Positions 1-3,810 of a stretch of DNA of 5,109 nucleotides are shown here, piece by piece (position 1 is the stretch's first letter; every line of letters starts with the position of its first letter). A program made the position numbers and the translations under genes. Origin of the DNA: Janthinobacterium lividum (GTDB lineage Bacteria > Pseudomonadota > Gammaproteobacteria > Burkholderiales > Burkholderiaceae_D); the NCBI GenBank assembly GCA_945864765.1, contig CAMBDR010000407.1, positions 1 to 5,109 on the forward strand, read 5' to 3'. The notes under the pieces were generated by a model. The model searched no databases. It was not told the origin of the DNA and worked only from the letters and a program-made list of their open reading frames with translations.

Positions 1-21
1 AAGATCGATATCCACTACCAT
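1..21 (-). CDS. 5' fragment of an ORF overlapping the end of the VapB-like gene
   Basis: An ATG at 21-19 opens a frame reading MVVDIDL before the window ends. It overlaps the last codons of the VapB-like gene, the usual layout for an antitoxin followed by a translationally coupled partner. In repeat copy 2 the equivalent frame reads MVMDIDL and stops after 21 codons. VapC PIN toxins often begin with MVxDT, so this could be the start of a PIN toxin or its remnant, but the residues after MVVD do not fit a PIN N-terminus well. The rest of the gene lies outside the window. Confidence 0.3.
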
Positions 22-242
22 ATGCCTTGCTCGTCATATCCCCAAATCGCATCATCGGTTAGCGGATTGGGCGCAGCCTTGGGCAGTGCGGCAATCTCAA
101 GGGCCAACTTGGCCAGCCGCTCGCGTAACGGTAGCTGAACAAGCGCCAAGCCACGCACCACATCTCCCGCGCTTGTGCCTTGCGCGCTGGCAAGCTTTTG
201 TACCAAGCGTTCCGTTGGCCCATCTTCAATCATGATTGTCAT
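15..242 (-). CDS. VapB/PSK-type (Rv0623-like) antitoxin, copy 1
   Basis: A 75-residue protein resembling the PSK transcription factor/Rv0623-like VapB antitoxins, which bind DNA with an N-terminal ribbon-helix-helix and neutralise a VapC PIN ribonuclease with the C-terminal tail. The N-terminus (MTIMIEDGPTERLVQKLA, residues 1-18) fits the strand-helix part. The tail has the AALP segment (51-54) and GYDEQG (68-73), close to the family signature ALP...ILGYDEHG. Here Leu before GYDE is Trp67. The frame is open further upstream, but ATG 242 was chosen because it follows a G-rich run (GGGGGG) and sits 16 nt after the DUF433 stop. No intact toxin is visible next to it. It differs from copy 2 at 9 of 75 residues. 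Confidence 0.82.
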   Translation of the reverse strand: MTIMIEDGPTERLVQKLASAQGTSAGDVVRGLALVQLPLRERLAKLALEIAALPKAAPNPLTDDAIWGYDEQGIW

Positions 243-258
243 ATACCCCCCAAAAATT

Positions 259-486
259 TTAAGCCGCAAGCCTGACCATATCAGTTCTGCGTGCTGCAAA
301 TTGCAGGCATGCAAAAATATCGTCTTTTTCAAGATCCGGGAAATCAGTCAATATCTCACTCATTTCCACACCATCGCCCAACATTTCAAGCACGTCCATC
401 ACGCGAATACGCATGCCACGAATGCAGGGCCGCCCACCGCATTTGCCAGCTTCGATTGTGATGCGATCAATCAAGTTAGTTTTCAT
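259..486 (-). CDS. DUF433 antitoxin-like protein, copy 1
   Basis: A 75-residue DUF433 protein, a small winged-helix-like family often found as the antitoxin upstream of DUF5615 (PIN-like) toxins. Family hallmarks are visible: DRITIEAGKCGGRPCIRG (residues 7-24), MRIRVMDVLEMLGDG (25-39), and EILTDFPDLEKDDIFACLQFAA (44-65, with FPDLE the most typical part). The start at 486 is chosen because GGAGGAG lies 7 nt upstream. An 18-codon extension to ATG 540 would run over the likely promoter. The usual DUF5615 partner is absent; a VapB-like gene follows after 16 nt instead. Compared with copy 2 it keeps a ten-residue C-terminal segment containing RRTDMV, which copy 2 has lost. Confidence 0.88.
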   Translation of the reverse strand: MKTNLIDRITIEAGKCGGRPCIRGMRIRVMDVLEMLGDGVEMSEILTDFPDLEKDDIFACLQFAARRTDMVRLAA

Positions 487-510
487 TGGTTCTCCTCCGC
501 TGTTGCGTGT

Positions 511-523
511 ATTGTAATCGATT
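511..523 (-). promoter_or_regulatory. Candidate -10 box and AATCGATT palindrome upstream of DUF433 copy 1
   Basis: On the minus strand TACAAT (516-511) matches five of six bases of a sigma-70 -10 box and would place transcription start about 18 nt before the DUF433 start. It overlaps an 8-bp perfect palindrome AATCGATT (516-523). No good -35 box is visible, which is common for promoters controlled by a bound regulator. The same arrangement is preserved in copy 2. Autoregulation by the encoded antitoxins at this palindrome is inference. Confidence 0.4.
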
Positions 524-597
524 GAGAAGTGCTGCCCCATACTTTCTACACGGTGGTCATATTTTTGGATTTTTACTGGCCGTTACGAGCGGAAATG

Positions 598-876
598 TTA
601 AAAACCAAAGTTTGGGGTAGCAACACAGTGCGGGGTTTGCGATTTATCAAACAAAAAATTGGCGGCACCAATTGCATAAATCACCGCCGCCGCCCATGAT
701 TCTTCAGTGCCCGCCAGCAGGGGCGACGAGCGTTTGCGGGCCAAGGCAGCCAACGCGGCGCGCGCCAGTTGCTGATATTCTGCATTCAAGTGTTGCTGGC
801 AAAAGGCATCGGTTTTGGCTACCAGGCTGTCGAATTTCTCTTGCACCGGCTTGGGTACGCGCTGCGGTTTATCCAA
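598..876 (-). pseudogene. C-terminally truncated DUF6398 domain protein
   Basis: A 92-residue reading frame that starts as a DUF6398 protein. Recognisable parts are VPKPVQEKFDSLVAKTDAFC (residues 7-26), LNAEYQQLARAALAALARKR (30-49), SPLLAG (51-56) and NFLFDKSQTPH (73-83). Recalled family members continue after SQTPH with a further helical segment, so this frame breaks off inside the domain and ends with nine unrelated residues (CVATPNFGF). None of the three frames downstream restores the family sequence. The break lies 38 nt from the boundary of repeat copy 1, suggesting the same rearrangement. TTG 876 was chosen as start because GGAGG lies 8 nt upstream; a TTG at 891 would overlap that site. 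The function of the domain is unknown. It might still make a short protein. Confidence 0.7.
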
Positions 877-898
877 TTGATTTTCCTCCAAAATGACT

Positions 899-914
899 GG
901 CGGGTTGCCCCGCC
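899..914 (-). other. GC-rich hairpin just upstream of the DUF6398 remnant
   Basis: On the minus strand GGCGGG, a GCAA loop and CCCGCC form a perfect 6-bp stem with a GNRA-type tetraloop. It ends 10 nt before the GGAGG ribosome binding site of the DUF6398 remnant. It could be a 5' leader structure or a weak terminator for upstream transcription; only a short run of four T follows, so a strong terminator is unlikely. Confidence 0.4.
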
Positions 915-960
915 GAGGCTCAATGCCGTCATGCTGACCGACAATTCAAAACTCTGCCCT

Positions 961-1150
961 ATTTTCCACCTTTAAAATCAACCACTTATAAAGCCTTTTC
1001 GGCGCATCAACCAAAATTCCCACGCAAACACGCCATTCACAGTAAATTTTTTTCAAAATTTCCCATTAAAATCAACCATCTGCGCTCTTTTGGCAAATCA
1101 AAAGCAAATTACACACCCTTTTTTCACATTGTGTTGAATTTTCAGAAACC
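961..1150. repeat. Degenerate tandem duplication, unit about 95 bp
   Basis: Two adjacent AT-rich units, about 961-1057 and 1058-1150, align by eye with small gaps. Both begin with (A)TTTCC(C)A, share the exact 13-mer TTAAAATCAACCA (972-984 and 1066-1078), then GC(C/T)(C)TTTT(C/G)GGC with ATCAA, then TTCACA followed by a T-rich stretch and TTTTC. No reading frame runs through both. It may be an ageing noncoding duplication or a remnant of a repetitive element. The alignment was made by eye and the outer limits are approximate. Confidence 0.5.
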
Positions 1151-1221
1151 AGAACCCAATTCGCCAGCAAGCATCAATATTGGGCGCGAGCCAAGGCAAC
1201 CGCCATCATGCCAGGTGCTTG

Positions 1222-1494
1222 TTAATCTGAATTGGGGGTTTTAATTGGCACCACGTTTGATTCACCTGACGCATCCGGCATAAATTTCGCCAAAGGCATG
1301 CCGCCTTTTGCTTCCACCGTAGTGCGGTATTCGTCTTTCACGAACTCCAGAAATTGCGTCAGTTGCGCATAATGCTCTTCATATTCATGCCGCTCCTTTA
1401 GCGTTTCGTTTTGCAGGAGATTTTCATGGAACAGTACCGCATCCCGCACGGCAGAAACCAGTAACGATGCCCAAGTATCCGGTATTTCTATCAT
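1222..1494 (-). CDS. Unrecognised 90-residue protein, last gene of the Tse2-like operon
   Basis: I do not recognise the family. The protein is soluble and mostly helical in appearance: a hydrophobic N-terminal helix (WASLLVSAVRDAVLF, residues 8-22), an acidic charged segment (ETLKERHEYEEHY, 30-42), a further helix (LTQFLEFVKDEYR, 45-57), and a loose C-terminal tail rich in Pro, Ser and Asn (66-90). The start ATG overlaps the stop of the preceding 33-codon gene (ATGA), so the two are translationally coupled, and GAGG lies 4 nt upstream. The 3' end of a paralogous gene, with 19 codons missing, survives at 3811-3860, which shows this gene family existed twice in the locus. It could be a partner, antitoxin or passenger gene; the sequence does not say. 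Confidence 0.75.
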   Translation of the reverse strand: MIEIPDTWASLLVSAVRDAVLFHENLLQNETLKERHEYEEHYAQLTQFLEFVKDEYRTTVEAKGGMPLAKFMPDASGESNVVPIKTPNSD

Positions 1495-1592
1495 GCTGCC
1501 TCTTTGATGACATGTCTAAGCAATTGCACGAGCAAGCCTTTGAATTGTTCCTGTGACATATCATAGGCGGGTTCAATTGCATTGCGAATCAT
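1491..1592 (-). CDS. 33-residue small protein, translationally coupled to the next gene
   Basis: A short gene starting at ATG 1592, 11 nt after the stop of the Tsi2-like gene, with AAGGA 4-5 nt upstream and an in-frame TAA two codons before the ATG that marks the start. It encodes an amphipathic peptide: MIRNAIEP, then a segment with SQEQFKGLLVQLLRHVIKE (residues 13-31) that looks like one helix with hydrophobic and basic faces. It ends in ATGA overlapping the start of the 90-residue gene. Spacing, ribosome binding site and coupling support translation. I do not recognise it; it may be the small half of a two-gene unit or a leader peptide. Confidence 0.55.
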   Translation of the reverse strand: MIRNAIEPAYDMSQEQFKGLLVQLLRHVIKEAA

Positions 1593-1603
1593 GATTCCTT
1601 ATT

Positions 1604-1882
1604 TTATGTTTTGCAATTTTCTTCACAGTATTGCTTGTATTCCTCTTCCGCATTGGCATAAATAACATCAAAGGCCAAGCCCCCGCCTTCAATGCGCTGT
1701 GCTTCTTCATACAATTCTGCCAACTCACTAAGCGACTTATCCATGTTCATCAAGGTATCGGTCAGATGTTCTTCCTCTTCAACCTCAGATGAAACGCTAT
1801 TGATGCGGTCAATTAACCGAAAGCGATCAAAAACAAGCGCAAAAATAGAAAATGAAAGTGTTTGAACGGTAACATAAGGCAT
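1604..1882 (-). CDS. Tsi2-like immunity/antitoxin protein, putative partner of the Tse2-like toxin
   Basis: A small acidic protein of 92 residues starting at ATG 1882, with GGAG 6 nt upstream and 13 nt after the toxin stop. Predicted features are a hydrophobic N-terminal helix (residues 3-29), an acidic turn (EVEEEEH, 33-39), a second helix (LTDTLMNMDKSLSELAELYEEAQ, 40-62, given here as a span) and a short tail with GLAFDVIYANAEE (68-80). From memory, Tsi2 of Pseudomonas aeruginosa is a 77-residue two-helix protein with the same order of features: an N-terminal QTL helix, an acidic middle, a D..xxDL..xYEQA helix and a GLPPYDxLI tail. Position, size and acidity fit an immunity protein binding the basic-faced toxin. 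The Tsi2 relationship is an eye alignment and needs profile testing. Confidence 0.6.
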   Translation of the reverse strand: MPYVTVQTLSFSIFALVFDRFRLIDRINSVSSEVEEEEHLTDTLMNMDKSLSELAELYEEAQRIEGGGLAFDVIYANAEEEYKQYCEENCKT

Positions 1883-1895
1883 AGTCAACTCCGAA

Positions 1896-2459
1896 TTAAT
1901 CTTTTGATATAGATGCCTGATTTTCTATACTCCTCAGATATTGAAGAAATAAGGAAAGCGGCATATCATCTTTGGGGGCAATCGTATAATGAATGGGTGT
2001 CGATTTTGACAGCGCAGGCTCATCTCTGGTTACAGCCAAGGCATCTGGCAACTTTGACTTGGCCGCAATCTTGTACCACTCAAAATCTCTAAGGATGCCA
2101 TTTTTCTTATCAAAAACTGAAATCCCACGATGTTTTCCCTTCATGGTTCGGCAGCCTTTTACTATGTATTGGTCGGCATGGCGAAGTATTTCAGTCGTCA
2201 ACTCCAATTCTTTACTCTCTGTTGCCAACTTCTCTAAGTCAGCATCGATATATTGGGGCGTGACCCCTTTTTGGTTCCTTACCAGCACATCTGGATCGCG
2301 TGTTCCTTTCTTGGAATACCACCCAATCAATGTTGGTTGCATCAGTTCGCCATGGCTACCGATTTTCTTACCTCGAAAAAGATCTACTGGCGTTTGACCA
2401 TCGTAGTATCTATCCAAAGCGCCAGCACCCTCATATACTCTTTTTAGTTCATCTGACAT
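1896..2459 (-). CDS. Tse2-family toxin, ADP-ribosyltransferase-like fold
   Basis: A 187-residue cytosolic protein without signal peptide or membrane segment. Motifs resemble Tse2, the P. aeruginosa type VI effector with an ADP-ribosyltransferase-like fold: VDLFRG (residues 25-30) at the place of the LYRA strand carrying the conserved Arg; GISVFDKKNGILRDFEWY (112-129), matching the GTSVFDRAGVLR strand pair and containing Ser114 at the catalytic Ser position; and PIHYTIAPKDDM (155-166), matching THYTIMPA, followed by a terminal helix (LSLFLQYLRSIEN, 168-180). The Thr of the Tse2 TS pair is Ile here. A Tsi2-like gene follows after 13 nt. No VgrG, Hcp or other secretion gene is nearby, so it probably acts as a toxin-antitoxin-type toxin instead of a secreted effector. 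ATG 2459 has AGG 9 nt upstream. Confidence 0.72.
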   Translation of the reverse strand: MSDELKRVYEGAGALDRYYDGQTPVDLFRGKKIGSHGELMQPTLIGWYSKKGTRDPDVLVRNQKGVTPQYIDADLEKLATESKELELTTEILRHADQYIVKGCRTMKGKHRGISVFDKKNGILRDFEWYKIAAKSKLPDALAVTRDEPALSKSTPIHYTIAPKDDMPLSLFLQYLRSIENQASISKD

Positions 2460-2612
2460 ATCACAACCTGGTATGTGAATTTAAAAAAATGAATAATAAC
2501 ACCTTAAAATATAAAACAACAAGGTTTAAAAAATAAAAAACTACCTGCGCAACACCAGCTTAAAATTTAACAATTATTACTGCCGAATATCTGCTGCGCT
2601 GAATTATGCTAA
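2460..2612. other. AT-rich intergenic region carrying the Tse2-like operon promoter
   Basis: About 150 bp separate the MazF-like remnant from the Tse2-like gene. The part 2475-2545 is strongly AT-rich with runs of T on the minus strand, typical of a promoter region. Several weak minus-strand -35/-10 pairs can be drawn, for example TTGTTT and TATTAT with a 15-nt spacer, but none is convincing. No gene and no clear terminator hairpin with a T-tract is visible. Confidence 0.35.
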
Positions 2613-2759
2613 CTACTGAACGACAAGAATCTGTCCCAATGTCGCAAAAACTGGCTTGGCAACGGAAGGCTGAGTAAATTGGCGCTTTGCCAGTCGGCCA
2701 GCAAAAATTCTGCAAACCTTGGGGATGGGCGAATTTGGCTTACCAAAATCAAAGGGCAT
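2613..2759 (-). pseudogene. Remnant of a MazF/PemK-family toxin (internal deletion and frameshift)
   Basis: The ATG at 2759 overlaps the end of the upstream antitoxin gene and begins MPFDFG, the usual start of this MazF/PemK subfamily. The frame then runs into nonsense. Shifting frame at 2740 gives SQIRPSPRFAEFLLADWQSA and NLL (2740-2672), the expected late-middle part of such toxins (TSQIRP... DWQxAGLLKPS). A second shift at about 2670 returns to the first frame with PSVAKPVFATLGQILVV, the expected C-terminal part. So the core of roughly 40-50 codons, including the RPAVVVS strand, is deleted, and one base is missing near the LLKPS position (CTCAG where CTCAAG is expected). The remaining 48-codon frame cannot make an active ribonuclease. 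The family recall is from memory, but three separate blocks in the right order make it convincing. Confidence 0.78.
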
Positions 2760-2949
2760 CGTATGCCTCGTCGGCAAGGTTATCCCACACCGCCGCCAAG
2801 GCGGGCGCATTCATTTGCATGGCGGTTTGTGTCAAGGCACGTGTTTGCTTTTTATGCTGCAAAAAATCCACGAAATCATCGATTTCTGCAAGCTGTTCTG
2901 GCGGCAAGGCCTGGATTTTTTCAATTAATCGTTGGGTGTCGGGGGACAT
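2749..2949 (-). CDS. DUF2281-like antitoxin of a MazF/PemK module
   Basis: A 66-residue protein whose N-terminal half (MSPDTQRLIEKIQALPPEQLAEIDDFVDFLQHKK, residues 1-34, given as a span) has the LIEKIQxLPPExxAEIxDFVDFL pattern of the DUF2281/VapB-like dimerisation region. The C-terminal part (PALAAVWDNLADEAYDAL, 49-66) matches the tail AxWDNPEDDxYDAL seen in antitoxins that precede MazF/PemK toxins. Its stop overlaps the start of the ruined toxin at 2759, the classic antitoxin-toxin overlap. With the toxin dead, this is an orphan that may survive through operon position or cross-neutralisation. Start ATG 2949 has AAGG about 8 nt upstream. It lies 39 nt after the XRE gene stop. Confidence 0.75.
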   Translation of the reverse strand: MSPDTQRLIEKIQALPPEQLAEIDDFVDFLQHKKQTRALTQTAMQMNAPALAAVWDNLADEAYDAL

Positions 2950-2988
2950 TTGGAACGCCTTTTGGCTGTACTTAAACGGCTGTGCCGA

Positions 2989-3243
2989 TTATAACGTAAC
3001 GGCGCTTGCCGCCATATTGGCCAAGGCATCAAGTCCAAACAAGTCAATTTTTCCGCGCATCAAATCCGAAACGCGGGGCTGGGTTACGCCAAACAGCTTG
3101 GCTGCCTCTGCCTGCGACATGTCGGCCTTCAGCAGGTGATTGCGCAATGCCATCATCAAGCGGGAACGTCGTTTCATGTTTTCTGCCGCTTCGGGCGACG
3201 CTTCCAGCGCATCCCAGACGCTGGCAAATCGTTGCTGGTTCAT
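2989..3243 (-). CDS. XRE-family helix-turn-helix antitoxin (HigA-like)
   Basis: An 84-residue DNA-binding protein of the XRE/HTH_37 type. The N-terminal region FASVWDALEASPEAAENMKRR (residues 6-26, given as a span) is typical of the antitoxin partners of HigB/Gp49-like toxins. The helix-turn-helix spans about 42-62: MSQAEAAKLFGVTQPRVSDL with the Q-A/T-Q-P-R-V-S-D pattern, then MRGKIDLFGLDALANMAAS. Recalled relatives usually continue some 10-15 residues after the NMAAxAG segment, so the end at AVTL is short. ATG 3243 follows AGGAG by 8 nt and overlaps the stop of a 21-codon ORF (ATGA). The usual toxin is missing on both sides. It could autoregulate this operon, though no operator was identified. 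Confidence 0.82.
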   Translation of the reverse strand: MNQQRFASVWDALEASPEAAENMKRRSRLMMALRNHLLKADMSQAEAAKLFGVTQPRVSDLMRGKIDLFGLDALANMAASAVTL

Positions 3244-3305
3244 TTTCCTGACTCCTGTAATAATTCACGATAACATTTGGCGGCAAGATCGATATCCATC
3301 ACCAT
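3240..3305 (-). CDS. 21-residue ORF bridging the VapB-like and XRE genes
   Basis: ATG 3305 overlaps the VapB-like stop (TGA 3301-3299), and its own TGA overlaps the XRE start, so the frame joins two genes by two overlaps. It reads MVMDIDLAAKCYRELLQESG plus a final Lys. Its first seven codons recur in repeat copy 1 (MVVDIDL). It may be a coupling leader, the stump of a toxin gene whose body was lost when the XRE gene was joined here, or simply a by-product of overlapping sequences. The XRE ribosome binding site (AGGAG) lies inside it. Confidence 0.35.
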   Translation of the reverse strand: MVMDIDLAAKCYRELLQESGK

Positions 3306-3526
3306 ATCCCTTGCTCGTCATATCCCAAAATCGCATCATCGGTTAGCGGATTGGGCGCAGCCTTGGGCAGTGCGGCGCTCTCAATGGCCAACTTGGCCAG
3401 CCGTTCGCGCAGCGGTGGTTGATCAAGCACCAAACCACGCACCACATCAACCGCGCTTGTTCCTTGCGCGCTAGCAAGCTTTTGTACCAAGCGTCCCTTT
3501 GGCCCATCTTCAATCATGATTGTCAT
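3299..3526 (-). CDS. VapB/PSK-type (Rv0623-like) antitoxin, copy 2
   Basis: A 75-residue paralogue of the gene at 15-242 and closer to the family consensus: it has AALP (residues 51-54) and ILGYDEQG (66-73), with the usual Leu where copy 1 has Trp67. The N-terminal MTIMIEDGP and the helix RLVQKLASAQGTSAVDVVRG (12-31) fit a ribbon-helix-helix region. Differences from copy 1 include T10K, E11G, G26V, V35D and L37P. ATG 3526 was chosen; it follows a GGGGG run and lies 12 nt after the DUF433 stop. A TTG three codons further upstream is possible but lacks a ribosome binding site. A VapC toxin would be expected next, but only a 21-codon ORF leading into an XRE gene is present. Confidence 0.84.
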   Translation of the reverse strand: MTIMIEDGPKGRLVQKLASAQGTSAVDVVRGLVLDQPPLRERLAKLAIESAALPKAAPNPLTDDAILGYDEQGIW

Positions 3527-3538
3527 ATCCCCCAAATT

Positions 3539-3736
3539 TTAGGCCGCAAATTGCAGACATGCAAAAATATCGTCTTTTTCAAGATCCGGGAAATCAGTCA
3601 ATATCTCACTCACTTCCACACCATCGCCCAACATTTCAAGCACGTCCATCACGCGAATGCGCATGCCACGAATGCAAGGCCGACCACCGCATTTGCCAGA
3701 TTCGATTGTGATGCGATCAATCAGCTTGGTTTTCAT
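3539..3736 (-). CDS. DUF433 antitoxin-like protein, copy 2, with shortened C-terminus
   Basis: A 65-residue paralogue of the gene at 259-486 with only three substitutions in the shared part (N4K, A13S, M42V). The conserved CGGRPCIRG (residues 16-24), RVMDVLEMLGDG and DFPDLEKDDI segments are all kept. It ends at LQFAA because an in-frame 30-bp deletion removed ten codons between the imperfect repeats GCCGCAA and GCTGCAA that are both still present in copy 1. Start ATG 3736 has GGAGG 7-8 nt upstream. It is first in the operon that continues down to 2613. The strong conservation between copies suggests the DUF433 part has been kept functional. Confidence 0.87.
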   Translation of the reverse strand: MKTKLIDRITIESGKCGGRPCIRGMRIRVMDVLEMLGDGVEVSEILTDFPDLEKDDIFACLQFAA

Positions 3737-3760
3737 TGGTTTGCCTCCGCTGTTGCGTGT

Positions 3761-3773
3761 ATTGTAATCGATT
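3761..3773 (-). promoter_or_regulatory. Candidate -10 box and AATCGATT palindrome upstream of DUF433 copy 2
   Basis: The same TACAAT box (3766-3761) overlapping the palindrome AATCGATT (3766-3773) as upstream of copy 1. The stretch between it and the DUF433 start is almost unchanged, while the outer part of the repeat has several substitutions (TACACGGTGG against TGCGCGGCGG). This is the likely promoter for the whole antitoxin operon down to 2613. Confidence 0.4.
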
Positions 3774-3810
3774 GAGAAGTGCTGCCCCATACTTTCTGCG
3801 CGGCGGTCAT

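Larger units (their letters stand above)
1..560. repeat. Direct repeat copy 1: DUF433-VapB module with its promoter region
   Basis: This block is repeated in the same orientation at 3285-3810. Both copies hold a DUF433 gene, a VapB-like gene, the shared upstream region and the first codons of the next ORF. Identity ends at the GGTCAT at 555-560 (3805-3810 in the other copy), beyond which the sequences differ. The left end cannot be seen because it reaches the window edge. Copy 1 is 34 nt longer: 30 nt inside the end of DUF433 and 4 nt in the spacer before the VapB start. Scattered substitutions show this is not a recent duplication. No transposase or terminal inverted repeats are visible. Confidence 0.93.
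877..1221. other. 345-bp gene-free stretch
   Basis: No convincing gene is present on either strand. The stretch contains a short G+C hairpin at 899-914, a degenerate tandem duplication at about 961-1150, and weak inverted repeats at 1155-1160/1179-1184 (CCCAAT/ATTGGG) and 1168-1173/1216-1221 (CAAGCA/TGCTTG). None of these carries a T-tract that would make it a clear terminator. It must hold the end of the 2459-1222 operon and possibly the promoter of the truncated DUF6398 gene. Confidence 0.6.
3285..3810. repeat. Direct repeat copy 2: DUF433-VapB module with its promoter region
   Basis: Same-orientation copy of the block at 1-560, about 3.25 kb away. Identity runs from AAGATCGATATCC at 3285 to GGTCAT at 3805-3810. 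Compared with copy 1 it lacks 30 bp at the end of DUF433 and 4 bp in the following spacer. Protein-level change is uneven: 3 of 65 shared residues in DUF433 against 9 of 75 in the VapB-like protein. Beyond 3810 the sequence turns into the tail of a paralogue of the 90-residue gene. Confidence 0.93.

Noticed and set aside
243..332. N-terminal extension of the VapB-like protein, copy 1
   Set aside because: The open frame continues upstream into the DUF433 gene, but copy 2 lacks it, no ribosome binding site supports it, and the family starts at MTIM.
487..540. 18-codon N-terminal extension of DUF433 from ATG 540 (and 3790 in copy 2)
   Set aside because: It is open in both copies only because the upstream DNA is duplicated. 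The strong GGAGG site lies before the internal ATG, and the extension runs across the likely promoter.
1168..1221. Integron attC site after the 90-residue gene (TTAACAAGCA ... TGCTTGCTGG) and a similar GCTTAACAAGCAC at 3811-3824
   Set aside because: The arms CAAGCA/TGCTTG pair, but the required GTTRRRY core is missing at the far end, and no integrase or further attC-like sites are seen. The similarity between the two places is explained by the paralogous gene ends.
1993..2397. 134-codon plus-strand frame opposite the Tse2-like gene
   Set aside because: It is antisense to a gene with recognisable motifs and shows no family features of its own.
2613..2810. Treating the frame upstream of ATG 2759 as part of an intact 65-residue protein
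   Set aside because: The upstream codons overlap the antitoxin gene out of phase; the toxin family starts at MPFDFG, and the rest contains two frame changes.
3044..3286. Minus-strand open frame overlapping the XRE gene in another phase
   Set aside because: It shadows the XRE HTH gene, has no family features and lacks a ribosome binding site.
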